Assembly (NCBI GenBank): GCA_002351705.1
Contig: DEHC01000033.1
Coordinates: 1-55,584, forward strand
Direction of reading: 5' to 3'
Origin: Gammaproteobacteria bacterium UBA2810
Lineage (GTDB): Bacteria > Pseudomonadota > Gammaproteobacteria > Enterobacterales > Succinivibrionaceae
Length of the DNA: 55,584 bases
Position numbers and translations under genes: made by a program. A model generated the notes under the pieces. That model was not told the origin of the DNA. It ran no database searches and saw only the letters and a list, made by a program, of their open reading frames with translations. This document shows, in pieces, positions 8,250 to 17,800 of the stretch. The number at the start of each line of letters is the position of its first letter. The stretch's first letter is position 1.

Positions 8250-9023
8250 TCAGCCCTCCCAGAGGAACCTCATCATGCCGGGCACCAGCCTCGCCCAGGA
8301 GGCCTCGTTGTGCGCGCCTCCCTCCTGCCTCAGGGCAAATGTGCGGCAGGCAGGCTGCACTTTCTTTACCGTGCTCTGAAGCTCGAGGATGCAGCGCTCC
8401 ACCTTCTTCTCGAAGGGGCTCCTCTCTCCCCACTCGTTCTCGCCCCAGGTGAAGAGGATCCTGGTGTCGGGAAGGAGCTTCGAGCGCCTGATGTCCTCAA
8501 GGTAATACTGCTGCGAGGTGCTGACGGGAGGCGACATCACCGCGGCCTTCGAGAATATGTCGTTGTGGCGGAGGATCGCATAGAAGGACATCATGCCGCC
8601 CATCGATGAGCCGCCGACGCCCGTGGCCTCGCGCGAGGGGTTGGTGCGGTAGTTAGAGTCAATGCAGGGCTTCACCACCTTCCTGACCCATTTCATGGTC
8701 TCCTCGGCGTGCCCCTCGAGGAGCCCAGCCTCGCCTATCGCAACGGGATACGGGCAGTACTCCTCGCAGCGCTCCTTGTCAGTGTGGGCGCACTGCATGC
8801 CGACCACGATCATGCTCTTCCACCAGCCCTCAAGATAAGGCGCCATGTCCCAGGACTTCCCGTAGGTCGCTTCCGCGTCATAGAACATGTTCTGCCCGTC
8901 CCACATGTACATGACGGCATAGCGCTCATCGTTGCCTGGCGCGTAGTAGTCATCCGGGAGCCAGATGAAGAGCGTGCGCTTCTCCCTGGCGTAGCTGAAG
9001 TAGATATCGTGTTTTACAAGCAT
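8250..9023 (-). CDS. Esterase-family alpha/beta hydrolase (PF00756-like)
   Basis: 257 residues, no signal peptide. The nucleophile elbow GGSSMGG places the serine at residue 140; GGAHNEASW near residue 238 gives the catalytic histidine. N-terminal WLPDDYY and YMWDGQNMF are typical of the esterase D-like family that includes bacterial enterochelin and S-formylglutathione esterases. GAGG stands seven bases before the ATG. It is only distantly like the 242-residue esterase at 1149-1877 but of the same family. It lies in the same orientation as the SUKH gene, about 100 bases upstream of that gene's start. Confidence 0.83.
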   Translation of the reverse strand: MLVKHDIYFSYAREKRTLFIWLPDDYYAPGNDERYAVMYMWDGQNMFYDAEATYGKSWDMAPYLEGWWKSMIVVGMQCAHTDKERCEEYCPYPVAIGEAGLLEGHAEETMKWVRKVVKPCIDSNYRTNPSREATGVGGSSMGGMMSFYAILRHNDIFSKAAVMSPPVSTSQQYYLEDIRRSKLLPDTRILFTWGENEWGERSPFEKKVERCILELQSTVKKVQPACRTFALRQEGGAHNEASWARLVPGMMRFLWEG

Positions 9024-9165
9024 TGCGGCACCTCACTCACTGAATGATGCCGGCTCTGGACATCGGCCGGATCCCTCTTCTGATTATCCTACAATAACGA
9101 AAAGGCGGGTGCAGGGGAGGATTGCGGAATTCTGCGGTATCTCACAGCCCCGGCACTCACCGGTC

Positions 9166-10398
9166 TTATGGCTGATGCCCTCTGCTCTGATGATTGCTTC
9201 CGGAAGGCTCGCCGGCATCCTCTCTGCCGTCACAGCCCTCGTCATATTCCTCATACCCGTCATCCCCGTCGCACTCACCGTCATCGCCTGAGCCGTCGTC
9301 ATGGTCCTCCGTCTCCCAGGCAGCGCGCAGATCCCACTCCTCCGCGAGAGCCGGATCCTTCTCCGTGCCGAGCCCGTCCCTGTACATGACGCTGAGGTTT
9401 CTCATCGCAACGAAGTTTCCCTGAAGCGCGGCCTTCCGGTACCAGCTGAACGACTCTGCCAAATCCACAGGTACTCCGAGGCCCGTCCTGTACATGAAGC
9501 CAAGCTCGCACTGCGACTCCGCGTCACCCTGCTCCGCGGCCTTCCGGTACCACCTTGCGGCCTCCGCACAGTCAGGCCCCGCCATGCCAAGCCCCTTGCT
9601 GCAGAATTCGGCATACTCGCGCTCGGCGCCCTGGAGCCCCTGCTCCGCGGCCTTCCTGATCCAGCTGGCAGCCTTAACGAAGTCATGCTCAACTCCGTCC
9701 CCGCCGCGGTAGAGCTGCCCAAGATGCCAGCACGCGTTGGGCTCGCCCTGATCTGCGGCCTTCATATACCATTCAGCGGCTTTTCTGCAATCCCGCTCCG
9801 TCCCGTACCTGTAAAGAGTGCCCATGTTGCACTGCCCGAGGGCATACCCCTGAAGGGCAGACTTCAGGAACCACTCCGCCGCCCTCTCGTAATTCCGCTC
9901 AACGCCTTGCCCGCACAAGTACAGCGTACCGAGGTTGCACTGAGCGCCGGGATGCCCGTGCAGGGCCGCCTTCTCATACCACACTGCGGCCTCCGCGTAA
10001 TCCTGCCTGACGCCTCTTCCGTAATGGCAGACAAACCCCATCATCCACTCCGCCTGCACTTCACCCTGGAGAGCGGCCTTCCTGAACCACCTGACAGACT
10101 CCTCCCCGCTCTTCAGGACCGATGCCCCGACGTAATATATCTCGCCAAGGCGGATCTGCGCATCGGCGTCTCCTGCCTCCGCTGCCTTCCTGAACCACTT
10201 TACAGCCTCGCGGAAGTCCTCCTCCTGCCCGATCCCGTAATAGTACATTTCCCCAAGTTCGAGGAAGTGCGAGGCGTCAGCAGTGCTCAGGTCCTTCTCT
10301 CCGCAGCGTGACGGCGCTGTTATGAGGCAGGGGTGCGTCTTTACTCCCCGGCCCGGCTCCGGGTTCAGAAGAGAATTCAGGGAGTCATTGTTCTGCAT
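9166..10398 (-). CDS. Sel1-repeat protein with acidic tail (type B-like)
   Basis: 410 residues from the ATG at 10396-10398, which has GGAGG seven bases upstream; a longer frame to 10485 lacks this. After about 45 unstructured residues come nine Sel1 units of about 36 residues, starting at LELGEMYYYGIG and each with an A-x-x-W-[YF]-x-K-A-A core. The first unit resembles the first unit of the type B proteins. The last 45 or so residues form an Asp/Glu/Gly-rich tail (DDGSGDDGECDGDDG). Sel1 units fold as helical hairpins that bind other proteins. No signal peptide, so it is probably cytoplasmic. Promoter candidate at 10519-10547. Confidence 0.85.
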   Translation of the reverse strand: MQNNDSLNSLLNPEPGRGVKTHPCLITAPSRCGEKDLSTADASHFLELGEMYYYGIGQEEDFREAVKWFRKAAEAGDADAQIRLGEIYYVGASVLKSGEESVRWFRKAALQGEVQAEWMMGFVCHYGRGVRQDYAEAAVWYEKAALHGHPGAQCNLGTLYLCGQGVERNYERAAEWFLKSALQGYALGQCNMGTLYRYGTERDCRKAAEWYMKAADQGEPNACWHLGQLYRGGDGVEHDFVKAASWIRKAAEQGLQGAEREYAEFCSKGLGMAGPDCAEAARWYRKAAEQGDAESQCELGFMYRTGLGVPVDLAESFSWYRKAALQGNFVAMRNLSVMYRDGLGTEKDPALAEEWDLRAAWETEDHDDGSGDDGECDGDDGYEEYDEGCDGREDAGEPSGSNHQSRGHQP

Positions 10399-10518
10399 GG
10401 TCCATCCTCCAGGCATTTCCAGCAGCGCTCCGGCATTTCCCGGCATCTTCCGTGCCCGTACTGTCCCGTGCGGGCGGCTCCTCATGATGCGGCTGCGCTT
10501 CTTTTCCTGTCTCGTTAC

Positions 10519-10547
10519 AGGATAGCGGCCGGAGCTCCGGAGATCAA
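10519..10547 (-). promoter_or_regulatory. Candidate promoter for the Sel1 gene ending at 9166
   Basis: Minus strand: TTGATC, 17 bases, TATCCT (followed by GTAA). The same two hexamers with the same 17-base spacing occur at 13508-13536 upstream of the next Sel1 gene, which supports a real shared element. The rest of the 10399-10899 gap holds nothing I recognise. Confidence 0.45.
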
Positions 10548-10899
10548 ATTTATCCAGTCATTGAGATGCCATAAAGAGACCACCTGATGGATTGCCGGCG
10601 GTTTTTCCTGAGGCCTGCCGCCTTTTTACCCAAGGCTGCCTCACCTGCCTCATTTTTGCTGCTGAAGAGCGCCATGGCCGCAATGCATCATCTCCGCGGG
10701 TTTCCCGCCTGCTCCCTGACGGACCCTGTGTACGGGGATACGGAGAGTGCCGGGCCTTCCGTCAGGAGAGCAGGGATCTCATGGCAGGGGGGCTCCCCGC
10801 CGGCAGGAGGGATGGCAGCTGGCGTGTCCTTACCAGGGAGACGCGCTGATAATTTCCTCCTGCAGATGGCGGAATGATGCCACGGGCGTCTCTCCCGGC

Positions 10900-13245
10900 T
10901 CAGCCCTCACCCCGAGATCCTCTGCCTGCAGTGACAGAGAGGATCCCTGTGATAATGCGGAGCGCCAGGCTCCGGAGGGATTTCTCCGCACCGGCACAGC
11001 CATTGAGGGCTGACTTCAGGTACCATCCGAGAGCCCGGTCATAGTCCTTATCGATGACGAGCGGCCAGTTGTCAGCATGGCAGAGGCTCTCAAAGGTTCC
11101 GTCGGTCTGATCCTTCCAGTTGTAGCCTTTCTCATAGAGGCGGCCGAGGCGGTACGCCGCGGCAGCATCACCCTTCTCAGCAGCAAGAAGGTAATATGAC
11201 ACGGCGGTTTTGAGATCCGGCCTCATGCCCTGTCCGGCCTCGTACATCCCTCCGGCGAGGTACAGTGCTGACGCCATTCCGTCACGTCCTGCCGCCTCAT
11301 ACCATTTCCGGGCCTTCGTGTAATCCCTTTTCACGCCCTTCCCGCTGAAATACATGTCGCCGAGGAGGAGCTCGATGTCAGGCCGGCAGCTGCAGCACCC
11401 GGATTTCCCGTACCACTTAAGCGCCTCATTGAGGTTTTCCGGAGTCCCGAGCCCGCTGCAGTACATGTCCCCGATGATCTTCTGCGCGTCATGATTTCCC
11501 TGCTCCGCCGCCTGCCGGTACCACTTCAGCGCCTCCGCATAGTTCTGCCCTGCTCCTTCGCCCCGGAAGTACATGCCGCCGAGCCTCATCCGCGCGCTTT
11601 CATTGCCCTGTCCGGCAGCCCTCCGGTACCACCTCACGGCCTCATCAGGGCTCCGCGGGACGCCATCGCCTTTGAGGTACATGTCGCCGAGCCTCACGGC
11701 CGAGCGTGTCCAGCCCTTCAGGGCGGCCCTCCGGTACCACGCCACTGCCTCATCATAGTCCTGCTCAGTCCCCTCGCCCTTCGAGTACATGTCGCCGAGC
11801 GTGTGGCATGCGGACACATCCCCGCTGTCCGCGAGCCTTCTGTACCAGCGGAGCGCCTCGGCTAAGTCCTGTGCCACGCCGTCGCCCTCATAATAGATTT
11901 CCGCGAGAGTGCCCGCCGCCCGCGTGCTGCCTCCGTCAGCGGCCTTCCGGTACCATCTAACCGCCTCCGCGGGATCCAAAGCGACGCCCCGCCCCCTCAG
12001 GTACATGTCCCCAAGCTCGATCTCTGCCCGTTCATGCCCCTGCTCCGCGGCCTTCCGGCACAGTTCCGCGGCAGCACGCAGCTTCTCCGGAGTGCCGTAA
12101 TCCCTCTCGTAGATCCGGGCAGTCCTGTACTCTGCCTCAGCGTGCCCCTGCTCCGCAGATTTGAGGTACCACCTGAGCGCCTCGTGCGTGTCTTTCCTTA
12201 CGCCGAAGCCCCTCAGGTACATAAAGCCAAGGCAGCTCTCGCCATAGGCATTCCCCTGCCTTGCGGAACGGAAGTACCACTTCGCTGCCTCCAGATAGTC
12301 CCGCGGGGCGCCTTCCCCGAAATAATGCAGATCGCCAAGGGCGTTCTGTGCTAGGGCAAATCCCTGATCCGCGGCTTTCCGGTACCATTCCGCCGCCGCG
12401 GCAGGGTCCTTCCTGACGCCTTCCCCGTACTCGTACATGATGCCGATGTTGTGCTGCGCGCCGGGATATCCCTGCTCCGCCGCGCGGAGGTACCATCTCA
12501 TCGCCTCGGCATAGTCCTGCCTGACACCCTCACCCATCTCGTACATCGTGCCGATGCTGTTCTGCGCGCCGGGGTATCCCTGCCCGGCAGAGAGGAGCCA
12601 GAGCCTCAGGGCCTCGGCATAGTCCTGCCTGACGCCCTGTCCCTCGGAGTAAAAAAGGCCGAGTACGCACTGCGCCCTGGCATTTCCCCTCCCCGCAGAC
12701 CTCCGGTACCAGGCCGCGGCCTCTGCGTAATCCTGCCTGACGCCGGTCCCCGTCTCGTACATATAGCCAATGCCGTACTCGGCGTCAGCATCGCCCATGG
12801 CCGCTGCCGTGAGGTACCAGCTGAGTGCCATGGAGCTGCTCTGGAGCTCATGGCAGACGCTCCTCCCCTGAGGCTCCGCAGGTGCTCCGGATTCATTCTC
12901 CTCCACGCCGAAAGGATCAGGAGGGAGCTCCGGCGCTGAGTCCCTGAGCCCCAGGGCATATGAGACGCTCTCAGCCGCGTAAACGGCAAAATCCCTGCTG
13001 ATATCGTATTTCTCGGTGAGACGCCGTAAGGCCCGGTCCGAAACGCGCTGATATTCAGACGTTTTTCCGGAAAGCGCCGCACCGCAGAGCTTTTCAAGAG
13101 TCTTCTCGGGAATACTCGCGAAGGCGACGCTCACAAAAGGAGAGTCAAGCGCGCCGGCACGGCGCAGGAACTCAAAGAGCCGGCCGCTGTGGCAGAAGCC
13201 GCCATAGTTCAGGAAGATCTTGCGCAGCGCGTCAGGAAGTCTCAT
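10900..13245 (-). CDS. Sel1-repeat protein, type A N-terminal domain
   Basis: 781 residues. Residues 1-105 form the type A domain: an LRKIFLNYGGF helix, a middle helical part, then ISRDFAVYAAESVSYALGLRD. About 17 tandem Sel1 units of 36 residues follow, many ending GVRQDYAEA; the C-terminus is degenerate and ends with a short basic helix. There is no signal peptide or membrane segment. Sel1 proteins act as scaffolds or adaptors; the partner is unknown. A candidate promoter and a pair of CRISPR-like 28-bp repeats lie in the 300 bases upstream. Confidence 0.87.
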   Translation of the reverse strand: MRLPDALRKIFLNYGGFCHSGRLFEFLRRAGALDSPFVSVAFASIPEKTLEKLCGAALSGKTSEYQRVSDRALRRLTEKYDISRDFAVYAAESVSYALGLRDSAPELPPDPFGVEENESGAPAEPQGRSVCHELQSSSMALSWYLTAAAMGDADAEYGIGYMYETGTGVRQDYAEAAAWYRRSAGRGNARAQCVLGLFYSEGQGVRQDYAEALRLWLLSAGQGYPGAQNSIGTMYEMGEGVRQDYAEAMRWYLRAAEQGYPGAQHNIGIMYEYGEGVRKDPAAAAEWYRKAADQGFALAQNALGDLHYFGEGAPRDYLEAAKWYFRSARQGNAYGESCLGFMYLRGFGVRKDTHEALRWYLKSAEQGHAEAEYRTARIYERDYGTPEKLRAAAELCRKAAEQGHERAEIELGDMYLRGRGVALDPAEAVRWYRKAADGGSTRAAGTLAEIYYEGDGVAQDLAEALRWYRRLADSGDVSACHTLGDMYSKGEGTEQDYDEAVAWYRRAALKGWTRSAVRLGDMYLKGDGVPRSPDEAVRWYRRAAGQGNESARMRLGGMYFRGEGAGQNYAEALKWYRQAAEQGNHDAQKIIGDMYCSGLGTPENLNEALKWYGKSGCCSCRPDIELLLGDMYFSGKGVKRDYTKARKWYEAAGRDGMASALYLAGGMYEAGQGMRPDLKTAVSYYLLAAEKGDAAAAYRLGRLYEKGYNWKDQTDGTFESLCHADNWPLVIDKDYDRALGWYLKSALNGCAGAEKSLRSLALRIITGILSVTAGRGSRGEG

Positions 13246-13298
13246 ATCCTTTTATCCTATTGTCCATGATCTGAAAACCCCAAAGAGCCACGGTCCCC

Positions 13299-13387
13299 GC
13301 CGCTGCCCCGGGCACGCGGGAAAGCCGCAAATCGCCGATGTGGTAGCGGGAAATGAGCAGCCGCTGCCCCGGGCACGCGGGAAAGCC
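13299..13387. repeat. Two 28-bp CRISPR-like direct repeats with 33-bp spacer
   Basis: A perfect 28-bp direct repeat occurs at 13299-13326 and 13360-13387, with a unique 33-bp segment between. The core CCCCGGGCACGCGGG is a short palindrome and loosely resembles type I-E repeats; the 61-bp period equals that of type I-E arrays. Only two copies exist and no cas genes are near. It lies between the candidate promoter at 13508 and the start of the Sel1 gene at 13245, so it would be in that gene's leader. Confidence 0.45.
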
Positions 13388-13507
13388 CGGACCGCCTCAG
13401 AGCCTCCGGGGGATTCTTATCCGTTCCATGGCCGCAACAGTAATTCCGCCAGATTTAGGGCTCTGCTCTGCGGCAGCAGGGCAGCTGCGCTTTCCATGTC
13501 TGATTAC

Positions 13508-13536
13508 AGGATAGATGCCGGCGCAGCTGGGATCAA
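13508..13536 (-). promoter_or_regulatory. Candidate promoter for the Sel1 gene starting at 13245
   Basis: Minus strand TTGATC, 17 bases, TATCCT followed by GTAA, matching the element at 10519-10547 in both hexamers and spacing. It implies a leader of about 260 bases. Confidence 0.42.
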
Positions 13537-13689
13537 ATGTCTGCTGCCATAAAGGCGAATAAGCTGACAATAAAATCTGCTTCTTCCTGCTGTCACGGCA
13601 ATGCACCATAGTCTGCTACAGGACAGGCCGGATGCAGGGAGAGGCCTGTAGCACTGTTCCGAAGAAATATGATGGCTGATCCTGGGCTG

Positions 13690-13990
13690 TCTGCCAGATT
13701 ATCTGCCAATTTTGGTAGATAAATTATGACATGAATAATAAAAATAGCGTAAAATCAGTTATCTGCGAGCTTATCTGCTGATTTATCTACCAGTTTATCT
13801 ACCAATATTCTGGTAGATAAATTATGACATGCATTATAAAATAGTGTAAAATCAATCACCTGCAAATTTATCAGCTGATTTATCTACCAGTTTATCTACC
13901 AATATTCTGGTAGATAAATTATGACATATGCCATAAAAATGGCGTAAAATCAGTCTTCTGCAAGTTTATCAGCTGATTTATCTACCAATC
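13690..13990. repeat. Three tandem ~97-bp units with iteron-like 11-mers and hairpins
   Basis: Units begin at about 13714, 13812 and 13909 (spacing 98 and 97). The 11-mer TTTATCTACCA occurs five times direct (13782, 13794, 13879, 13891, 13977) and three times inverted (13713, 13811, 13908). At 13794-13821 and 13891-13918 a direct and an inverted copy face each other over a six-base loop, forming perfect 11-bp hairpins. The units also share TTATGACAT and GTAAAATCA. The region is AT-rich, in contrast to the GC-rich genes around it. The last copy runs into the 3' end of the Sel1 gene at 13982 and provides its final codons and stop. It could be an operator cluster, iteron-type site or small mobile repeat. 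Confidence 0.8.
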
Positions 13991-14770
13991 CCGCGTTCCA
14001 TGGCCATCATGGCACATTTCCGCGAGTGCCAGCTCCGCGTCCTCATTGCCGCTCTCCGCGGACTTACGGAAGAGCTCAAGCGCCTTCCCGCAATTCCTCT
14101 CCACCCCGCGCCCGTCACGGCAGAGGGCTCCGAGCCGGTACTGCGCCTCGTCATCCCCCTGATCGGCGGCCTTCCGGTACCATTCTGCGGCCTCTTTGAA
14201 GTTCCGTTCCGCGCCGCGCCCCTCCTCATGCATCATCCCGAGGGCGAGCTCCGCGTCACTCTGCCCCTGGGCCGCAGCCTTTCTGTACCAGGAGAGCGCC
14301 TGGGAAAGATCCAGGGGAGCTCCCTGCCCGGTCTCGTACATATGCCCGAGGCAGTACTCTGCCTCACGGTGCCCCTGCTCAGCGGCCCTCGTGTACCAGC
14401 GGAAGGCCTCAGCCGAGTTCTCCTTCACGCCTATCCCGGTCTCATAGAGGAAGCCCGCGCTGTACTCAGAGTCCGCGTCGTCCTGCCCGGCGGCCCTGAG
14501 GTACCACCTGAAGGACTCTCTGAAATCCGGCCTCACGCCCTCGCCACCGGTGAAGCAGAGGTACCCGAGGCACGCCTCTGCCTCCATGCTCCCCTGCTCA
14601 GCCGCGATTAGGTACCACCTCAGCGCCTCACGGTAATTCCGGGGAACTCCGTCACCCGATCGGTACATGCTGCCGGGCCTCTCCGCCGCACCGGCAGAGC
14701 CTGCTTCAGCATCACGTTTGAGCGCATCAGGTTCCGGAGAGGCTCCGGAGCTCCCGCTGTCACCTGTCAT
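13982..14770 (-). CDS. Short Sel1-repeat protein, probably truncated at C-terminus
   Basis: 262 residues from the ATG at 14768-14770 (GGAG five bases upstream); the frame extends 14 codons further to a TTG at 14812, which has no ribosome site. It has neither the type A nor the type B N-terminus. About six Sel1 units follow, and the last stops inside a unit at GHGTRDW. The final Asp-Trp-stop codons lie in the iteron-like repeat (GGTAG of the 11-mer), so the original 3' end was probably lost when repeat DNA joined the gene. It may still be expressed; equally it may be a remnant. Confidence 0.65.
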   Translation of the reverse strand: MTGDSGSSGASPEPDALKRDAEAGSAGAAERPGSMYRSGDGVPRNYREALRWYLIAAEQGSMEAEACLGYLCFTGGEGVRPDFRESFRWYLRAAGQDDADSEYSAGFLYETGIGVKENSAEAFRWYTRAAEQGHREAEYCLGHMYETGQGAPLDLSQALSWYRKAAAQGQSDAELALGMMHEEGRGAERNFKEAAEWYRKAADQGDDEAQYRLGALCRDGRGVERNCGKALELFRKSAESGNEDAELALAEMCHDGHGTRDW

Positions 14771-14854
14771 TTCCGCTCCGTTATCCGAAGACCTGATCCA
14801 AAAGTCCTTCAATCAAGCGTCTCAGGCTCCGCCCGGCCCGCGTGCCGCGCGTTC

Positions 14855-17800
14855 TCAGGCAAAGTCGTACTCCGAGGCCTTGAGGTACCAATCCATTGCC
14901 TGTGCGGTGTCCTCCTCAACTCCGCTGCCGTTCCCGTACATTAGTGAGATGAGCCTCTGTGCCGTGCGGCTCCCCTGCCTTGCTGCCATCGTGAGCCACT
15001 TCGCGGCCCCGGCGCTGTCCCCGGGTATCCCGTCCCCGTCCCGGTACATGATGCCGAGATCGAGCTGCGCCGCTGCGCTGCCGCCTTCGGCTGCCTTCCT
15101 GAGCCATTTCGCGGCCTCCGCCGGATCGCGCCCGGTCCCTGCTCCGATCCGGTACAAGGTGCCAAGGTACCGCTCCGCGTCAGTGTCGCCCTGCTCAGCC
15201 GCGCTCCTGAGCCACCTGAATGCCTCCGCGAAATCCCGCTCAATGCCCTGCCCGCCCAGGTACATGATGCCGAGATACCGCTGCGCGACGGGGTTTCCTG
15301 TCTCAGCGTCCTCCCGCAGCGCCTCTGCCCTCTCGGCCGCACCGGATTCAGCATCCTCTCCGGAGCCCCTACGGTGCATTTCCCGGAGCGCCAGCTCCGC
15401 GCCGGTTGTGCTGTCAGCCGATGCCATCAGGTAGAGCTTCTCCGCCATGACGGGATCCTTAGCGGTGCCAATGCCTTCAAGGTACATGTCGCCGAGGCGT
15501 TTCTGCGCATCGTGGTTGCCCTGCACCGCGGAATTCCTCAGCCACCTGAATGCCTCCGCATAATCCTTGTCCGTGCCGCGCCCCTCAAGGTACATGCTGC
15601 CGAGCGAAAGCTGCGCGCTGTCATCACCCTGCTCCGCGGCCTTCCGGTACCACACGAGCGCCTCCTTATAATCCTGTCCGGCGCCATCTCCCGAAAAGTA
15701 CGTATCTCCAAGCCTTCTCTGGGCACGGGCGCTCCCGAGCTCCGCGGCCTTCCGGTACCATCTGAGGGCCTCCTTCTCATCCTTCTCCGTGAAGATCCCG
15801 AGGGAGCAGTAATTCCCGAGGTTCAGGGCGGCCCCGGCGTCACCGCCCTCCGCGGCCCTCCGGTACCTTTCTATGCGCTCCTCCCCGGCTGACTTGTCGC
15901 TTTCCCTGCTCCGGAGCAGCGCGTCAAGCCTTTCCTTCGCCTCACCGACGCCCTCAGCCGCGGCAAAGCGGTACCACTTCTCCGCCTCCCGGCTGTCCCT
16001 GTCAACGCCGCGCCCGTCACGGCAGAGATCGCCGAGACGGAGCTCGGCGCTGCCGTAGCCCTGCTCCGCGGCAAGGCGGTACCATTTCGCGGCCTCAACA
16101 AAGTCCTGCCCGACAGAGAGCCCGTGCTCGTACATGAAGCCGAGGTAACACTGCCCCATCTGCTCGCCCTTATCCGCGGACTTCCGGAAGAGCTCCAGCG
16201 CCACGTCAAAATTCTGCGCCGTGCCGTACCCGTTCAGGTACAGGAGGCCGAGGCAGGCCCTCGCGATCTCATTCCCCTGGTCCGAGGCCTTCCGGAAGAG
16301 CTCCAGCGCCTTCCCGTAATCCTGCTCCGTCCCGCGCCCTTCCATGTACATGAGGCCGAGGCTGTACTGTGCCCGTCTGTCACCCCTGCCCGCTGACCTC
16401 CGGTAAAGCTCCCTGGCCTTAGCGTAATCCTGCTCCGTTCCCCAGCCCTGCTCGTACATGCCTCCGAGGTTGTACTCGGAGTTGCTGTCGCCCTGCTCTG
16501 CCCCGAGGCTGAACCATTTCAGGGCCTCCGCGTAGTCCGCGGGGACATCCTCACCGTGGACATACAGGTAGCCGAGCATGGCCTCCGCGTCAGCAAAGCC
16601 GCGTCCGGCAGCCTTCCGGAACCATTTGAGCGCCTCGCTGATATCCTTTTGAACTCCAAGTCCGAGCCTGTACATCTGCCCGATGCAGAACTCAGCCATG
16701 GCATTCCCCTGCTCCGCGGCAAGGCGGCACCATCTCTGCGCCTCCTTATAATCCCTCCTGCCGCCCGTTCCATGGAGGTAAAGCTTGCCGAGCATGGCCT
16801 CTGCCTCGGCATTCCCCTGCTCTGCAGCCTTCCGGTACCAGGAGACCGCCTCCTCCGCGTCCTTCGCTGTCCCGCGGCCGGTGAGGCACATGATGCCCAT
16901 GGTCCTCTCTGCGTCGGCATTGCCCTGAGAAGCGGATTTCCGGAGCCATTTCACCGCCTCCGCGTCATCCTGCTCTGTGCCTCTCCCGCTGAGGTACCAG
17001 ACGCCGGCGAGAAACTGGGCCTTCGCGTCCCCCTTTCCCGCGGCCTCAAGGTAGAGCCTCAGTGCCTCTTTCTCGTCCTTGCCGACTCCGGTGCCGGAGG
17101 CGTACAGGCTACCGAGCTCGGTGAGCGCCCCGGCATCACCCTGCTCCGCAGCCTTCCGGTACCATTTAACCGCCTCATCAGGATCCTTCTCCGTCCCGAG
17201 GCCGTTCAGGAACATGACGCCAAGGTGGAGCTCTGCCCTTGGGTTCCCCTGCTCCGCAGCCTTCCGGAACCAGGAGAGCGCCTCAGCATAATCACGCCTG
17301 CCGTCATCCCGGGTGCAGAGGAGCGTTCCGAGGCTGTCCTCAGCAGCGGCGTCCCCCAGCTCCGCGGCCTTCCTGAGCCACATCTCCGCCCCTTCGCAAT
17401 CCCGCTCCCCGCCGTGCGCGCCCGAATACATGAGAAAGCCCAGGGCATTCATCGCCCTCACGCTCCCCTTCTCCGCCGCCATGCGCAGCCATCTGCGCTC
17501 CTCCGCGAAATCCTGCGCCGTGCCGGCGCCCTGTCCGCACATCGCGCCGGTGAACCACATGGCGTCAGTGTTCCCGCGCTCCGCTGCCTTCCTGAAATGC
17601 CGGAAGGCCTCGGCCGCATTCTGCGTTACGCCGACCCCGCAGAAGTACATCTCGGCAAGGCAGCACTCCGCGTCATCATCGCCCTCCGCGGCGCTTTTCC
17701 GGTAGCACTCCGCCGCCATCCGGAAATCCTGCGCCGCGCCATCGCCGTAAAAATACCTGTCGCCCTCCTCGAGGAAATGCCCGCGGGAAGGTGATGCGCC

